Notes: generated by a model not told the origin, from the letters alone. A stretch of 64,000 nt of DNA from Porphyrobacter sp. LM 6 (GCF_001720465.1 NZ_CP017113.1:1240001-1304000); one strand, 5' to 3'; shown: positions 29,501 to 38,640, counted from the first letter of the stretch. A program made the numbers and translations.

Positions 29501-29930
29501 GCGTTGGGAAGACTTCCTGTTCACCTACCAGGTGCGCTACATCGGCGAGATCAACAACACCATCAACGGCGTTACCTATCGTGACCGTACGCCCTTCGGA
29601 GATGCGTTCTCGCGCGGCGAAGTTGGCGGTCCGGCTGCCTTCTCGCCGACCTGTCTCGGTCGGGGTTCGGCAAACGGTGTTGTTGCTGGCAACGGCGTGT
29701 TCTGTCGCCCGGTCGGCACCGCGGATGAATACTTCGAGCACACCGCGTCGCTCCGTTGGGACAATGGGGACTTCCGGATCATCGCCGGTGTCCGCAATAT
29801 CTTCGATACCGCTCCGCCGCGGGTTTCGCCGCGCGTAGGTGGCTTCACTCAGATCACCAACACACCGCTCGGTACCGGTTATGACCTTGAAGGCCGTGAA
29901 TTCTTCGCACAGCTGCTTTACCGCTTCTGA
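26505..29930 (+). CDS. TonB-dependent outer membrane receptor 2, with Asp-rich loops
   Basis: This 1141-residue receptor has a signal peptide (cleavage near APAFA-Q), an acidic Glu-rich linker, a plug beginning at NITVTGSRI with LRGVGANRTLVLANGRR and GASSVYGSDAVAGVIN, and a barrel ending in LLYRF. It contains two extracellular-loop-like calcium-binding style motifs, DVNGDGVND (27549) and DFNGDGRFDNDGDG (28122). CGT and GGT codons are unusually frequent compared with neighbouring genes, suggesting high expression. ATG 26505 follows GGAG. It is followed by a terminator and an S9 peptidase gene on the same strand. Substrate unknown. Confidence 0.93.
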   Translation: MKKFQSNSIKALAFSASALAFVVAAPAFAQDADAEPQAEEEEQVDVKTDAEGRSSQGGNITVTGSRIVRDTYSSISPLQIITTENQQSVGAFDPAQILQRSQAAAGVQIDATFQGFVLNNGPGSQTINLRGVGANRTLVLANGRRLAPAGVEGAPTSVSVNLIPASLVDRYDILTDGASSVYGSDAVAGVINVILRKDFDGLELQASGDINPGGEGEDYTLSGAWGFNTDRAVFGVGVEYRVREEVKLRDRDFLRGCATNYEEDRDGNIYRLGISDNQLIRSRTNGLVGASESECIVSGISGRIFVPQTRMGSVYFPANGNIANFPVDPVTGRPFNFGDNITFQGVDLDVNGDGVNDVDFQNVNINGGPEELNRTFISGEDLINVFTYGEYTFPGEANITPFFEAQYTRSEISNTGAGNPQLFPFVPAANPFSPCNFVDNPAGVDCIAVDRARNGGTATPLGTRPSIQPIVAIRGDRNNFQVVQEQYRGVLGVRGDLPFIGSSWTFEVAGSYSRSEGKSSRLGIREDRLALALGIDPTGDFNGDGRFDNDGDGIADDYNNGLEIRIGNPLYIGPCNTAGLRNPGLAAPDLTQGCVPVNLFAPSVLTGAVGDFATQAERDYLFDSRDFNTIYEQKLLSAYVTGDLFDLPGGPVGVVLGGEWREDKIDSQPSFVASNGLLWGFFADGGANGSKWIRELFGELDLPLMAGETMVEELTVNVSGRLTDEEFYGTNGTFALKGGWRPVAPLLLKFSYGTSFRAPNLRENFLRGQSGFTNITDPCAVPAAAFIAGAYNPALDTREPFILANCRREGRDPTRVGIDSLGLSTQAITNVELTTGGSLDIEAETSRSITTGFAFEEDWASTFSFAFNFNYYDIKIKGAIIEPTAGFIANDCFLRDDPARSEFCDRLTYNQTERQLIRAVQAGFLNRDVEAVRGIDINTTFGYDLSIGQETIELSLNFIANKLLERSNIQRTGVDTFVQTEFVDRFGFPEWTGRGTFGARWEDFLFTYQVRYIGEINNTINGVTYRDRTPFGDAFSRGEVGGPAAFSPTCLGRGSANGVVAGNGVFCRPVGTADEYFEHTASLRWDNGDFRIIAGVRNIFDTAPPRVSPRVGGFTQITNTPLGTGYDLEGREFFAQLLYRF

Positions 29931-29957
29931 TCGACGAATGATCTGAATACCTGAGAC

Positions 29958-29999
29958 AATGCGGCCTCCCGGCAATTGCCGAGAGGCCGCATTTTTCGT
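29958..29999 (+). terminator. Intrinsic terminator after TonB receptor 2
   Basis: An 11-bp stem AATGCGGCCTC / GAGGCCGCATT with an inner CGGCAATTGCCG palindrome is followed by TTTCGTTT. It is 28 bp after the receptor stop. Confidence 0.9.
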
Positions 30000-30081
30000 T
30001 TAATGCCATGATGCGTTCAGGTCCCCCCAACTTGAATGCGTCGATCTTATTCAATCCAGCGTTGCAGGAAGAGTGCGACAC

Positions 30082-32076
30082 ATGAAACTTATCAAAGCTC
30101 CCCTCATGGCCGCCATGGTCGGTGTTTCGGTTCTCGGCCTCACGCTCGCCGGCCCATCGCCCACGCAGGCGCAAGGCAGCGTTCCCATCGAAGTGTGGGC
30201 GCTCCGTGATGTCGTAAACGCAGTGCAGATCTCGCCTGACGGCAAGCATATGCTGGTGCACAAGGTTGAAAGCCGCGAAGGCGAATATATCCTCGAGATC
30301 TATAGCACCGAGGACTTGTCAAAGCCGGTGCGCCGCCTGAACGCCGACCCGATGGAGATCATCGCTGCGCAGTGGGTCAGCAACGATGTGATCTTCGGCA
30401 CCGCCTGGCAGGTTAACCGCAAAACCGTGAAGGGCCCGGAAGAAGACGTCCGCGATTACAAGACCTATGCGTACAGCCTCTCGGACAACAAGTTCACCAG
30501 CGTCGACGGCAATTTCGGCATCGTCAACCTGCTGCCTAATGATCCCGACAACGTGCTGGTCAGCACCGGCACCACGGTGGGTGACGGGACAGGGGTTGAT
30601 CCCTTCGCGGCCTTCCGCCCGCGCTCCTACTACAAGTTCAACCTCAAGACCGGCGCGCGTTCACTGGTGCTGCGTGGTGGCGGCAAGTTCCCGGTGGTCG
30701 ACCGCTGGGATAACGAAGGCAACCCGCGCTTCACACAGGTGCAGGATACGGCCGCCGGCACGGTTTCGTCCTATTACCGTCTTCCTGGTGATGGAGAGTG
30801 GAAGAAGTTTCAGGAGTTCGACCTCAACGATCCCAAGAACCTCTATCGCATTCTCGGCGGTTTCCACGGGATCGTCGGCTTTGATCCAAAAAACCCGAAC
30901 ATCGGCTACCTGATCGAAAACCCCGAGGGCGAGGACAAGGCCGGGCTCTATGAGTTTGATTTTACCACCGGCAAGATCGGCAAGAAGCTGTTTCAGGCCC
31001 AGGATTCGGACGTTATGGGCATCCAGCTCCACTCGATCCCGGGGAACGACAAGCTCGTGGCAGCCCGATATTCGGGCCGCATTATGGAGCGGCACTGGTT
31101 CGACGAGGAGGAAAAGGCGCTTCACGAGGCGCTCGAGAAGCAGATTCCCTATGCCTACCAGGTGAGCATTTCCAGCCGCTCGCTGGACGGCAAATCGATG
31201 ATCGTCACCAACCGCGGCCCGCGCGATCCGGGCTCGTTCTGGCTGGTGAAGAACGGCAAGCTGGCCAAGCTCGGCAGCCGCAACCCGCTGCTCAACCCCG
31301 AGCAATTGTCGGATGTCGAGTACATCCGCTACAAGGCACGCGATGGCCGTATCATTCCGGCCTACGTGACCAAGCCCAAGGGCAAGGGGCCGTTTCCGCT
31401 GATTGTGCTCCCCCACGGCGGCCCGCAGGTGAACGAGATCATCACCTATGATGAATGGGGCCAGCTGCTTGCCAATGCGGGCTACATGGTGCTCCAGCCG
31501 CAATACCGCATGTCGGTGGGCTGGGGTCAGGATCACTTCGATGCAGCCTATGGTGAGCACGGCGGCAAGATGCAGGACGACAAGGATGATGGGGCGCTCT
31601 ACCTCGTCGAACAGGGCCTGGTCGATCGCAATCGCATGGCAATGTTCGGTTGGTCCTATGGCGGTTATGCCGCGCTGGTTGCCGCGAGCCGCGATCCCAA
31701 CATCTACCAGTGTGTGATTGCGGGTGCAGCCGTGGCTGATGCTGAAAAGCAGTATCTCGGCCGCCGGAATCCCGACCTGAAGGCGCTCGACGAATGGTCA
31801 AAGCGGCGCGGGACGATCGGGATCAATCCGATCAACGAGGTCGACAAGGTCAACATTCCCGTGCTGATGGTACACGGCGAAGACGATCGCCGGGTCATGT
31901 ATTACCACATGAAGGATTATCAGAAGAAGTTCGAGGCTGCCGGCAAGGTTGGCGAGTTCGTCACGCTGGAAAACGCCGACCACTTCTACAACACGCTGAT
32001 GTATACCCACCAGCAGCAGTTCTACACCAAGATGCTCGACTATCTGGCGAATGACTGCGGGCCGGGCGGGCTGTAA
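30082..32076 (+). CDS. S9-family prolyl oligopeptidase-like peptidase, exported
   Basis: This 664-residue serine peptidase has a signal peptide (cleavage near PTQAQ), a beta-propeller-like N-terminal half and a C-terminal alpha/beta hydrolase domain. The catalytic triad is visible: Ser525 in GWSYGGY, Asp near 601 in HGEDDRR and His634 in NADHFYN. HGGP before the nucleophile gives the oxyanion region. Family members release dipeptides or cut after specific residues in short peptides, probably in the periplasm here. ATG 30082 is preferred over GTG 30073 because it fits the GGAAGAG site and signal peptide. It follows receptor 2 after a terminator and could process peptides imported by it. Confidence 0.93.
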   Translation: MKLIKAPLMAAMVGVSVLGLTLAGPSPTQAQGSVPIEVWALRDVVNAVQISPDGKHMLVHKVESREGEYILEIYSTEDLSKPVRRLNADPMEIIAAQWVSNDVIFGTAWQVNRKTVKGPEEDVRDYKTYAYSLSDNKFTSVDGNFGIVNLLPNDPDNVLVSTGTTVGDGTGVDPFAAFRPRSYYKFNLKTGARSLVLRGGGKFPVVDRWDNEGNPRFTQVQDTAAGTVSSYYRLPGDGEWKKFQEFDLNDPKNLYRILGGFHGIVGFDPKNPNIGYLIENPEGEDKAGLYEFDFTTGKIGKKLFQAQDSDVMGIQLHSIPGNDKLVAARYSGRIMERHWFDEEEKALHEALEKQIPYAYQVSISSRSLDGKSMIVTNRGPRDPGSFWLVKNGKLAKLGSRNPLLNPEQLSDVEYIRYKARDGRIIPAYVTKPKGKGPFPLIVLPHGGPQVNEIITYDEWGQLLANAGYMVLQPQYRMSVGWGQDHFDAAYGEHGGKMQDDKDDGALYLVEQGLVDRNRMAMFGWSYGGYAALVAASRDPNIYQCVIAGAAVADAEKQYLGRRNPDLKALDEWSKRRGTIGINPINEVDKVNIPVLMVHGEDDRRVMYYHMKDYQKKFEAAGKVGEFVTLENADHFYNTLMYTHQQQFYTKMLDYLANDCGPGGL

Positions 32077-32099
32077 ATTACCGGCATTGCCCAAAGGAC

Positions 32100-32137
32100 A
32101 AGGAGCCCGGTCAGCGATGACCGGGCTCCTTAGTTTT
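32100..32137 (+). terminator. Intrinsic terminator after the S9 peptidase
   Basis: A perfect 14-bp stem AAGGAGCCCGGTCA with loop GCGA is followed by AGTTTT. It lies between two convergent genes and may also serve the minus-strand gene. Confidence 0.9.
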
Positions 32138-32153
32138 CGGGCAAACCCAAGCC

Positions 32154-32702
32154 TTACTGTACGCGCCGCCCCTTGACCCCGATCTGGCCATTGATGCGGA
32201 TGAAGAAATAGCCGAGCGAAGCCTTCTTGAAGACCACCTTGTCGCCTGGGCTTATCGGGGCGAGCTTGCGCGGCGGATTGTTGATTTCCCACACTGCGCC
32301 TTCAGCTGTGGTGAAGCGCCAGCTTGATGGCCCGGTCTGGCGGCCTGAGGCGATTGTGGTCTCGAACAGATCCGAAAGTTCCTCATCATCCTTGCCGTCG
32401 CCTTTCAGGATGGCGATATCGGGCATGCTGATTCCGAACAGCTGGCGACGGGTACGACGAACCTCGTCCCGGCTGACGACTTTGACGTCGCCCTCATCAC
32501 TTGCTGTGACAATCGCGCCGACTTTCGCGTCGTAGCACGCAAGTCGCGCCGCCTCGTCGGCGATACTCCGACAGGCCTTGAGCTCCGCGAGGTAATCGAC
32601 CTCTTGCGCCAAGGCGGGGAGGGAGGTGGCGAGGCATGCAATGCCGGCGGCACCCACCAAAACGCGCGTCCAATTGCAGGTTGTCGGCCTCAATCTCGTC
32701 AT
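32154..32702 (-). CDS. Exported protein of unknown function with a LACYD motif
   Basis: This 182-residue protein has a signal peptide (cleavage near LPALAQ) and a mature N-terminus with two cysteines in LKACRSIADEAARLACYD. That pattern, a short two-Cys helical hairpin, is seen in several exported proteins of proteobacteria. The C-terminal half is beta-rich (SSWRFTTAEGAVWEINN) and ends in a Lys/Arg tail. I do not recognise its function. ATG 32700-32702 follows AGGAG at 8 nt. It is convergent with the S9 peptidase gene and divergent from TonB receptor 3. Confidence 0.75.
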   Translation of the reverse strand: MTRLRPTTCNWTRVLVGAAGIACLATSLPALAQEVDYLAELKACRSIADEAARLACYDAKVGAIVTASDEGDVKVVSRDEVRRTRRQLFGISMPDIAILKGDGKDDEELSDLFETTIASGRQTGPSSWRFTTAEGAVWEINNPPRKLAPISPGDKVVFKKASLGYFFIRINGQIGVKGRRVQ

Positions 32703-32978
32703 ATTGTCCACTCCTATGTCGCGTGCTGCCATATGACGGATTTGCGCGCGGGCGTTGCGTCCTTGCGCAGCATTATTGCCAAACTGAAGTGAGATAAAGA
32801 CGCTCTGAAACTCGGGTGTCGCCAGAATGCAACACTCCCTTTTTATCTCGAAACGCGGGGCACGCCTGCGATTGCGGGATATGCGTCGAATAACCTAGAG
32901 CCCCCAAATCCGGGCATCCGCCCGTGACTTTGGATAGCGTGCGCCGCATTTTGGTGTGCGTGCATCAAGGGGACAAAA

Positions 32979-35939
32979 ATGACTCGTTTCAACAAGGGTT
33001 CGCTGCTCGCGGGCACGATCATGGCTGGTGCCATGCTCAGTGCACCTGCCTACGCACAAGACGCTGACGTCACTGATTCGGCCGAGCAGGCCGCTGAGTC
33101 TACGGCCATTGTCGTGACCGGTTCGCGCATTCAGCGCACCGATCTCAACTCGACCAGCCCGATCGCGGTCGTCTCGCCGGAAGAATTCCGACTGACCGGT
33201 GCGGTCAACGTCGAGCAGGTGCTCAACACTCTGCCGCAGGTGCTTCCGGGCGTCACCGGCTTCTCGAACAACCCTGGCAACGGCGCGGTCACGCTGAACC
33301 TGCGTAACCTCGGCGCCACCCGCACTCTGGTGCTGGTCAACGGCCGCCGCTGGATGTTCTACGATACCAACCAGATCGTCGACCTCAACACCATCCCGCA
33401 GTTCCTGCTGGGCGGCGTTGAAGTCGTGACCGGCGGTGCCTCGGCCGTTTACGGTTCGGACGCGGTTGCCGGCGTCGTCAACTTCAAGCTGCGCGACATC
33501 GAAGGTCTCGAGCTCGGCGGCAGCTACTCGCTGACCGGCCGCGGCGATGCGGCCCGTTACCAGTTCAACGCCGCCATCGGTTCGGCGTTTGACGACGGTC
33601 GCGGCGCTGTGACCATGTTTGCCAACTACACCCGTCGTAAGCCGGTGTTCCAGGATGCACGCGTCTTCTCGGAACGTGCTGCTGGTGACGGCTGTATCGT
33701 CCCGGGCAGCACTGGCCGTGGTGGCATTGGCACTCCGTTCCCGAGCGGCATTGCCGTTGGCACCTGTCTTGCTCGTGGCGGCGAACTCGGCTTCGTGCCG
33801 CAGGGTTCGGCAACCACCCCGACCGGCACCTTCGTTGCTGGTCCGGCCGGTGCGCAGCAGACCTACATTGCTAACCCGACTGGTGGCGGTTCGCGTCTGT
33901 TCCAGGATCCGGGCGATCTCTACAACTTCGCCCCGGATAACTACCTCCAGCTGCCGCAGGAGCGTTACCTGCTCGGTGCTTACGGGCACTACGAGTTCAC
34001 CGACGGCATCGAAGCCTATTCGGAACTCTCGTTCGTTCGTAACGACGTTGATCAGGAACTGGCCCCGACTCCGGCCGGCGTCGCCGCGCCGCTGTTCATC
34101 AACAGCCCGTTCTTCAACCAGCAGACCCGCGATCTGATCAACCAGAACCCGGTTGCGACTGCGACTGGTGCCGATTACCGCACCACCCAGGTCAACTTCC
34201 GCTTCAACGACCTCGGCAGCCGCAACTCGTCGTTCGCTCGTGAGGCGTTCCGCGTGCTTGGCGGTGTTCGCGGCGGGATCACCGACAACATCAGCTTCGA
34301 TGCGTTCTACTCGTACTCGCGTACGACGAACACCAACATCCAGAAGGGCAACATCTCGCGCAGCCGTTTCATCAACGCGCTGACGACCGAGTTCGTACCG
34401 GGCAGCACCACCGAAACGCGTTGTCGTGACGCATCGGCTCGTGCTGCAGGTTGTGTGCCGCTGAACGTCTTCGGGACCGGCCTCGCCAGCCAGGCGGCGC
34501 TGAACTACCTGTCGATCAACGCGACCAACATCACCGAATCCGAACTGACCAACGCCGTCGCTTCGATCAACGGCACTCTGTTCAACCTCGGCTTCGGTGC
34601 GGACGACATCGGTTTCGCGACCGGTGTTGAATACCGCAAGATGAACTCGGCCTTCATCCCTGACACCTTCCTCGCCTCGGGCGACGTGCTCGGCTTCAAC
34701 GCCGGCCTGCCGACCAGCGGCGGCTACGACGTCAAGGAAGTATTCGGCGAAGTTCGCGTCCCGATCATCGAGGACGGCTTCATCAACGCTCTCGAAGTGA
34801 ACGGTGCGTTCCGTTTCTCGGACTACTCGCTTGACCGCGTCGGCGGCAACTGGACCTACAACTTCGGTGGCGAACTCTCGCCGTTTGAAGGCATCCGGTT
34901 CCGGGGCCAGTATTCGCGCGCTGTTCGTGCGCCGAACGTGCAGGATCTGTTCGGTGGTGCATCGACCGGCTTCCCGGCGGCAACCGATCCGTGCTCGGAT
35001 CGTGGCCCGGTCGCTGAGCGTACCCAGGCGCTGCGTGACTTCTGTATCGCTTCGGGCGTGCCGGCGGCTGCCGTGTTCACCCGCGGTGTGCAGCCGAACA
35101 CGCAGATCCAGTCCGACTTCGGTGGTAACCCGGATGTGGGCGAGGAAACTTCGGACACCTACACCTTCGGTGTGGTGCTTCAGCCGAGCTTCGTGCCGCG
35201 CCTCAACATCACGGTGGACTACTTCAACATCAAGGTTGAAGACACGATCAACACCCGTCTGGGCGGCCTCGCCAGCGCGCTGTCGCTGTGCTTCAATACC
35301 GTGCAGAACCTGAGCGATCCGGCGTGCTCGGCCTTCGTTGGTCGTCGTAACACCGGCACCGGTGCTCTGGGCCTCAACTCGGGCGGTCTGAACCCCGTGC
35401 TGGTCCAAGACAACGTCGGTAAGCTGGAAACCGCAGGTATCGACATCCAAGTCGATTACAGCCTCCCGCTGTTCAAGGGCGAACTCGGGTTCTTCTACCT
35501 CGGCACCTACCTCGACAAGTATCGCAACACCCCGGTGGCCCTCCTGCCGCTGCGCGAGAACATCGTTGAAGGCACCTACGGTCTGCCCGATTACCGCCAC
35601 AACGTGCGCGTCACCTACACGCAGGGTCCGGCCCTGTTCTCGGTGCGCTGGCGTTATGAAGGTGCGACGGAAGACTTCCGCGTCCAGAACACCTTCAGCG
35701 GCAACACTCGCATCGAAAACAATGCGCTGCCGCTCCGTTCGATCCCTGCCTGGAACTATATCGATCTCGCTGCGAGCTTCGATATCGACGAGCGCATGAC
35801 GATCAACGCGGGCGTCAACAACCTGTTCGACAAGCAGCCGCCGGTTCTCGGTTCGGCAGCCGAACAGGCCAACACCCTGCCGAGCTTCTTCGACGTGCTT
35901 GGCCGCGACTTCTTCGTGGGTGTGAACTTCCGCTTCTGA
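32979..35939 (+). CDS. TonB-dependent outer membrane receptor 3
   Basis: This 986-residue receptor has a signal peptide (cleavage near APAYAQ) and a plug starting at AIVVTGSRIQR. LRNLGATRTLVLVNGRR and GASAVYGSDAVAGVVN follow, and the barrel ends in GVNFRF. There is no STN domain. Frequent CGT, GGT and CTG codons suggest high expression. ATG 32979 follows AAGGGGA. The 276 bp upstream contain no gene. It is convergent with a TPR-2OG oxygenase and a second 2OG oxygenase. Substrate unknown. Confidence 0.93.
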   Translation: MTRFNKGSLLAGTIMAGAMLSAPAYAQDADVTDSAEQAAESTAIVVTGSRIQRTDLNSTSPIAVVSPEEFRLTGAVNVEQVLNTLPQVLPGVTGFSNNPGNGAVTLNLRNLGATRTLVLVNGRRWMFYDTNQIVDLNTIPQFLLGGVEVVTGGASAVYGSDAVAGVVNFKLRDIEGLELGGSYSLTGRGDAARYQFNAAIGSAFDDGRGAVTMFANYTRRKPVFQDARVFSERAAGDGCIVPGSTGRGGIGTPFPSGIAVGTCLARGGELGFVPQGSATTPTGTFVAGPAGAQQTYIANPTGGGSRLFQDPGDLYNFAPDNYLQLPQERYLLGAYGHYEFTDGIEAYSELSFVRNDVDQELAPTPAGVAAPLFINSPFFNQQTRDLINQNPVATATGADYRTTQVNFRFNDLGSRNSSFAREAFRVLGGVRGGITDNISFDAFYSYSRTTNTNIQKGNISRSRFINALTTEFVPGSTTETRCRDASARAAGCVPLNVFGTGLASQAALNYLSINATNITESELTNAVASINGTLFNLGFGADDIGFATGVEYRKMNSAFIPDTFLASGDVLGFNAGLPTSGGYDVKEVFGEVRVPIIEDGFINALEVNGAFRFSDYSLDRVGGNWTYNFGGELSPFEGIRFRGQYSRAVRAPNVQDLFGGASTGFPAATDPCSDRGPVAERTQALRDFCIASGVPAAAVFTRGVQPNTQIQSDFGGNPDVGEETSDTYTFGVVLQPSFVPRLNITVDYFNIKVEDTINTRLGGLASALSLCFNTVQNLSDPACSAFVGRRNTGTGALGLNSGGLNPVLVQDNVGKLETAGIDIQVDYSLPLFKGELGFFYLGTYLDKYRNTPVALLPLRENIVEGTYGLPDYRHNVRVTYTQGPALFSVRWRYEGATEDFRVQNTFSGNTRIENNALPLRSIPAWNYIDLAASFDIDERMTINAGVNNLFDKQPPVLGSAAEQANTLPSFFDVLGRDFFVGVNFRF

Positions 35940-35963
35940 TCCAGATCAGAAACGTAATCAGAA

Positions 35964-36000
35964 AGGGGCGGCGGATCACACGATCCGCCGCCCTTTTTCT
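35964..36000. terminator. Terminator between TonB receptor 3 and the TPR-oxygenase gene
   Basis: A 12-bp stem GGGCGGCGGATC / GATCCGCCGCCC is flanked by AAAG and CTTTTT. It sits between convergent genes and can act both ways. Confidence 0.9.
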
Positions 36001-36018
36001 TTGCCCGGATAGAACGGA

Positions 36019-37701
36019 TCAGGCGGTTGGCGTGACGTCGAAGGCGACCGTCATGCGGGTGCCTTCGGAAATCGGGCGCGTGCCGTGGTAGAGCGTGCTG
36101 GGAAATAGCACGAGCGTGCCAGCGGCGGGGCGAATGGTGTGCAGGCTGCCGAGCGCTTCGGCCAGTCCCGGCGGGGGATTGCCGAGTTCAAGCCATCCGC
36201 GCTGTCCGGGCGCGTCCACTTCGTCCGGAACCAGCCAGTAGCTTGCAGAGGACAACAGTCCGCGCGGGTGGATGTGCGCCGCATGATGCCCTTCGCCGTC
36301 GAGCAGGATCGACCAGCTCCCGGCGATCCGCCAGGGATCATTGCGGCGCGCGAGCAGTGGGTGCGTGGGGTCGACTGCTGGCAGGCCCGCGCGATATTCG
36401 GCCATCGCCTCATGAAGTGCCGCCTCGAGCCGTGCGAGCTCGGGCTCGGCACGTGCGAACAGTGCGCCCTTGGTCTGGCTACCGCGCTTGACCGATTGTC
36501 CGATCGGCATGGCCGAATGGCGATGAAGCTCGAGTAGCAGGGCGGTGATGCTGTCACGTTCGCTTTGATCGAGGGGCAGGGCGATCTGGCGCACCAATCC
36601 TGGTTGACCATGCAACCATTCGTGCCGCGCGTTGCCTTCAAGCCGCCAGCACAGATCGATCAGTGCCCAGGCGCCGACATCATCGGGTCGGGCGGCGAGC
36701 GCCTGCGCCAGCGTGTCTTCTGCCGCAGCAATTTCGCCAAGTCGCACAAGATTGCGCCCTCGCGCGACCTTCCAGTCCGGGTCGGCGATGCTGGCGAACT
36801 GCTGGAATACGCCTTGCGCTGCAACCGCCTCGCCCGCCTCGCCGAGCGATACCGCCTGGGCGAGCGCGAGAGCGGGATCATCCGGCCAGATCGACCGGGC
36901 CCGCGCAAGGATCGCGGCGCTTTCGGCGGGACGATCAACGCCGTCGAGCACCGCGCTCCATGCAAGATAGATCTTCGGATCCGCACCGGGCTTCGCGGCT
37001 GTGCTTGCGAAGTGATCGGAGAAACTCTCCCTGTCTCCCGATGCCCATCGTAGTTCGGCATGCAAGGTATGGGCTTCGACCCAACCCGGAAGCTGGCTCA
37101 CCAGCGCTCCGGAATATTCCAGCGCTTCGGCAAGCCGGCCGTGCAGCGCGAGGGCCTGCGCATAATCGAACAAAAGGTTAGGATCGCCGCGGTTGAGATT
37201 GAGCGCGGCTTCGATCTGTGCCGGAGCATCGGGTTCGCTGCGTTCGAGCGCCAGCCGTGCCCGACTGCGGGCGGTCTTCGGATTTCCCGGATCGAGCGCC
37301 TGTGCCCGGGCAATGCTGGCCGAGGCTTCGCGATGACGACCAGCCTGCCGTTCGGAATCCGCGCGGACCCTCCAGTAGCCCGAATTGTTCGCACCGGCCT
37401 GTTCCAGCGGGCCAAGCAACGCGGCGGCCCGCTCCGGTCGGCCAAGGCGACCGAGGGTGATTGCGGCATTGACCCCGGCTTCGACCAGATCGGGTGCCAG
37501 TTCGAGTGCGCGTTCGAACAGCGTGAGTGCCTGATCGAGTTCGCCTCTCTTGAAATGGAAATTGCCCGCGCTGTTGGCGAACCGTGCATCATGCGGAAAT
37601 TCGGCGAGGCCGCGTGCATAGAGCGCGGCCGCGTCGACATTGTTGCCCTGTGCTGCAAGCAGGCTGGCTTGTTGGGCAATGGCCTGTGCGCTGCCTGTCA
37701 T
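36019..37701 (-). CDS. TPR-repeat protein with putative 2OG-Fe(II) oxygenase domain
   Basis: This 560-residue protein carries a long TPR array (about residues 5-350) and a C-terminal putative 2-oxoglutarate/Fe(II) oxygenase of the PF13759 type. Candidate iron ligands are His476/His478 (AAHIHPRG) and His539 (LYHGTRP); Arg549 (EGTRMTVAFD) fits 2OG binding. There is no signal peptide. It is 16 bp downstream of another 2OG oxygenase gene, so the pair is probably cotranscribed. TPRs suggest docking to a protein or peptide substrate for hydroxylation. Substrate unknown. Confidence 0.87.
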   Translation of the reverse strand: MTGSAQAIAQQASLLAAQGNNVDAAALYARGLAEFPHDARFANSAGNFHFKRGELDQALTLFERALELAPDLVEAGVNAAITLGRLGRPERAAALLGPLEQAGANNSGYWRVRADSERQAGRHREASASIARAQALDPGNPKTARSRARLALERSEPDAPAQIEAALNLNRGDPNLLFDYAQALALHGRLAEALEYSGALVSQLPGWVEAHTLHAELRWASGDRESFSDHFASTAAKPGADPKIYLAWSAVLDGVDRPAESAAILARARSIWPDDPALALAQAVSLGEAGEAVAAQGVFQQFASIADPDWKVARGRNLVRLGEIAAAEDTLAQALAARPDDVGAWALIDLCWRLEGNARHEWLHGQPGLVRQIALPLDQSERDSITALLLELHRHSAMPIGQSVKRGSQTKGALFARAEPELARLEAALHEAMAEYRAGLPAVDPTHPLLARRNDPWRIAGSWSILLDGEGHHAAHIHPRGLLSSASYWLVPDEVDAPGQRGWLELGNPPPGLAEALGSLHTIRPAAGTLVLFPSTLYHGTRPISEGTRMTVAFDVTPTA

Positions 37702-37717
37702 CGTGCCTCGCGCGGGA

Positions 37718-38449
37718 TCACTTGCTCCGCAGCCATCCGGTCACTGCCATCCGGCCCAGCGGAGCGAAGGGCGGCACATAACTGACCAGATGGGATTGCG
37801 GGACGCGGAACAGGTTGAGCGCATTGAAGCGCGGGCGGAAGCCTTCGATCACATCGCCATCCTCGTCGAGGAACAAGAGATAGCCGCCCCAGTCCGGGTG
37901 CCAGTCTTCGCGTGCAAGGTTGAGGACATAGGCCACTTCCCAGCCTTCGCCGACGTGGCTGTCATTGTGCCGTCCGAGATAGTGGTTGGGGGCGAACAGA
38001 GTGGCTTGGGCGTCGGCCTTGATCAGGCTGTCGATGCCGGTCACCGCGCGGACGAGATTGAGGAAAGCGGGGGCATTCAGATGCTCGATTAGCACCTCAT
38101 GCGCGCCGCCGGGGTCCCAGCCTTCGCGCATTGCTTCGAGGATCGGGTAATGCGCGAAGCGGAAGCCGTATTCGCCGCTGGCTGAGTGCTGATCGGCATT
38201 GCGCGAGGCCTGCGCCATGGCCTGCTGTCCCTGCGGCGTGCGGGTCTGGTCGGCGCGGAAGCTTTCTGGCCGGGCTGAGCCTGCGCCGATGGCCATACCC
38301 CAAGGTGTGCCGCGTGCCAGCACCGTCTGCAATTCGCGGGCACTGTCAGGTGTAAGAACATCGCGCAGCTGCACCCGGCCTGTTGCAGCAAAGAGCGCTG
38401 CAAGCGCGGGCACATCCAGATCGGTACTGAGTTCGAACAGCGTCTTCAT
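37718..38449 (-). CDS. 2OG-Fe(II) oxygenase, prolyl-4-hydroxylase-like
   Basis: This 243-residue protein resembles the OGFOD1/Ofd1-type prolyl hydroxylase domain. The iron triad is His161 and Asp163 (GRHNDSH) and His220 (PQSHLVSYV), with Arg233 (LGRMAVTGW) as 2OG ligand. This domain group hydroxylates prolyl residues in proteins. ATG 38447-38449 follows GGGGAG; the upstream in-frame extension is Arg-rich and not homologous-looking. It is the first gene of a two-gene unit with the TPR-oxygenase and divergent from the thiolase. Confidence 0.88.
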   Translation of the reverse strand: MKTLFELSTDLDVPALAALFAATGRVQLRDVLTPDSARELQTVLARGTPWGMAIGAGSARPESFRADQTRTPQGQQAMAQASRNADQHSASGEYGFRFAHYPILEAMREGWDPGGAHEVLIEHLNAPAFLNLVRAVTGIDSLIKADAQATLFAPNHYLGRHNDSHVGEGWEVAYVLNLAREDWHPDWGGYLLFLDEDGDVIEGFRPRFNALNLFRVPQSHLVSYVPPFAPLGRMAVTGWLRSK

Positions 38450-38640
38450 CACCACTCCCCGCGGGGGCCTGCCACTGCACACGCGCCAAGGCAAGCGTCC
38501 GTCAAGCCGGGGCACCCATCATTTTGCCCGCTTGATTTGCTCCGCTGCCTTCAATAGGCGGGATGCCAAAGGCGAGTGGCGATACGAAACTTATTTGCCG
38601 CGTTCGCGCCTTGTCCGAGCAACGGATTGGAGAGAGACTG

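Noticed and set aside
32895..35600. A 901-codon open frame antisense to TonB receptor 3
   Set aside because: Shadow of the receptor gene; Arg/Val-rich composition and no ribosome site or domain.
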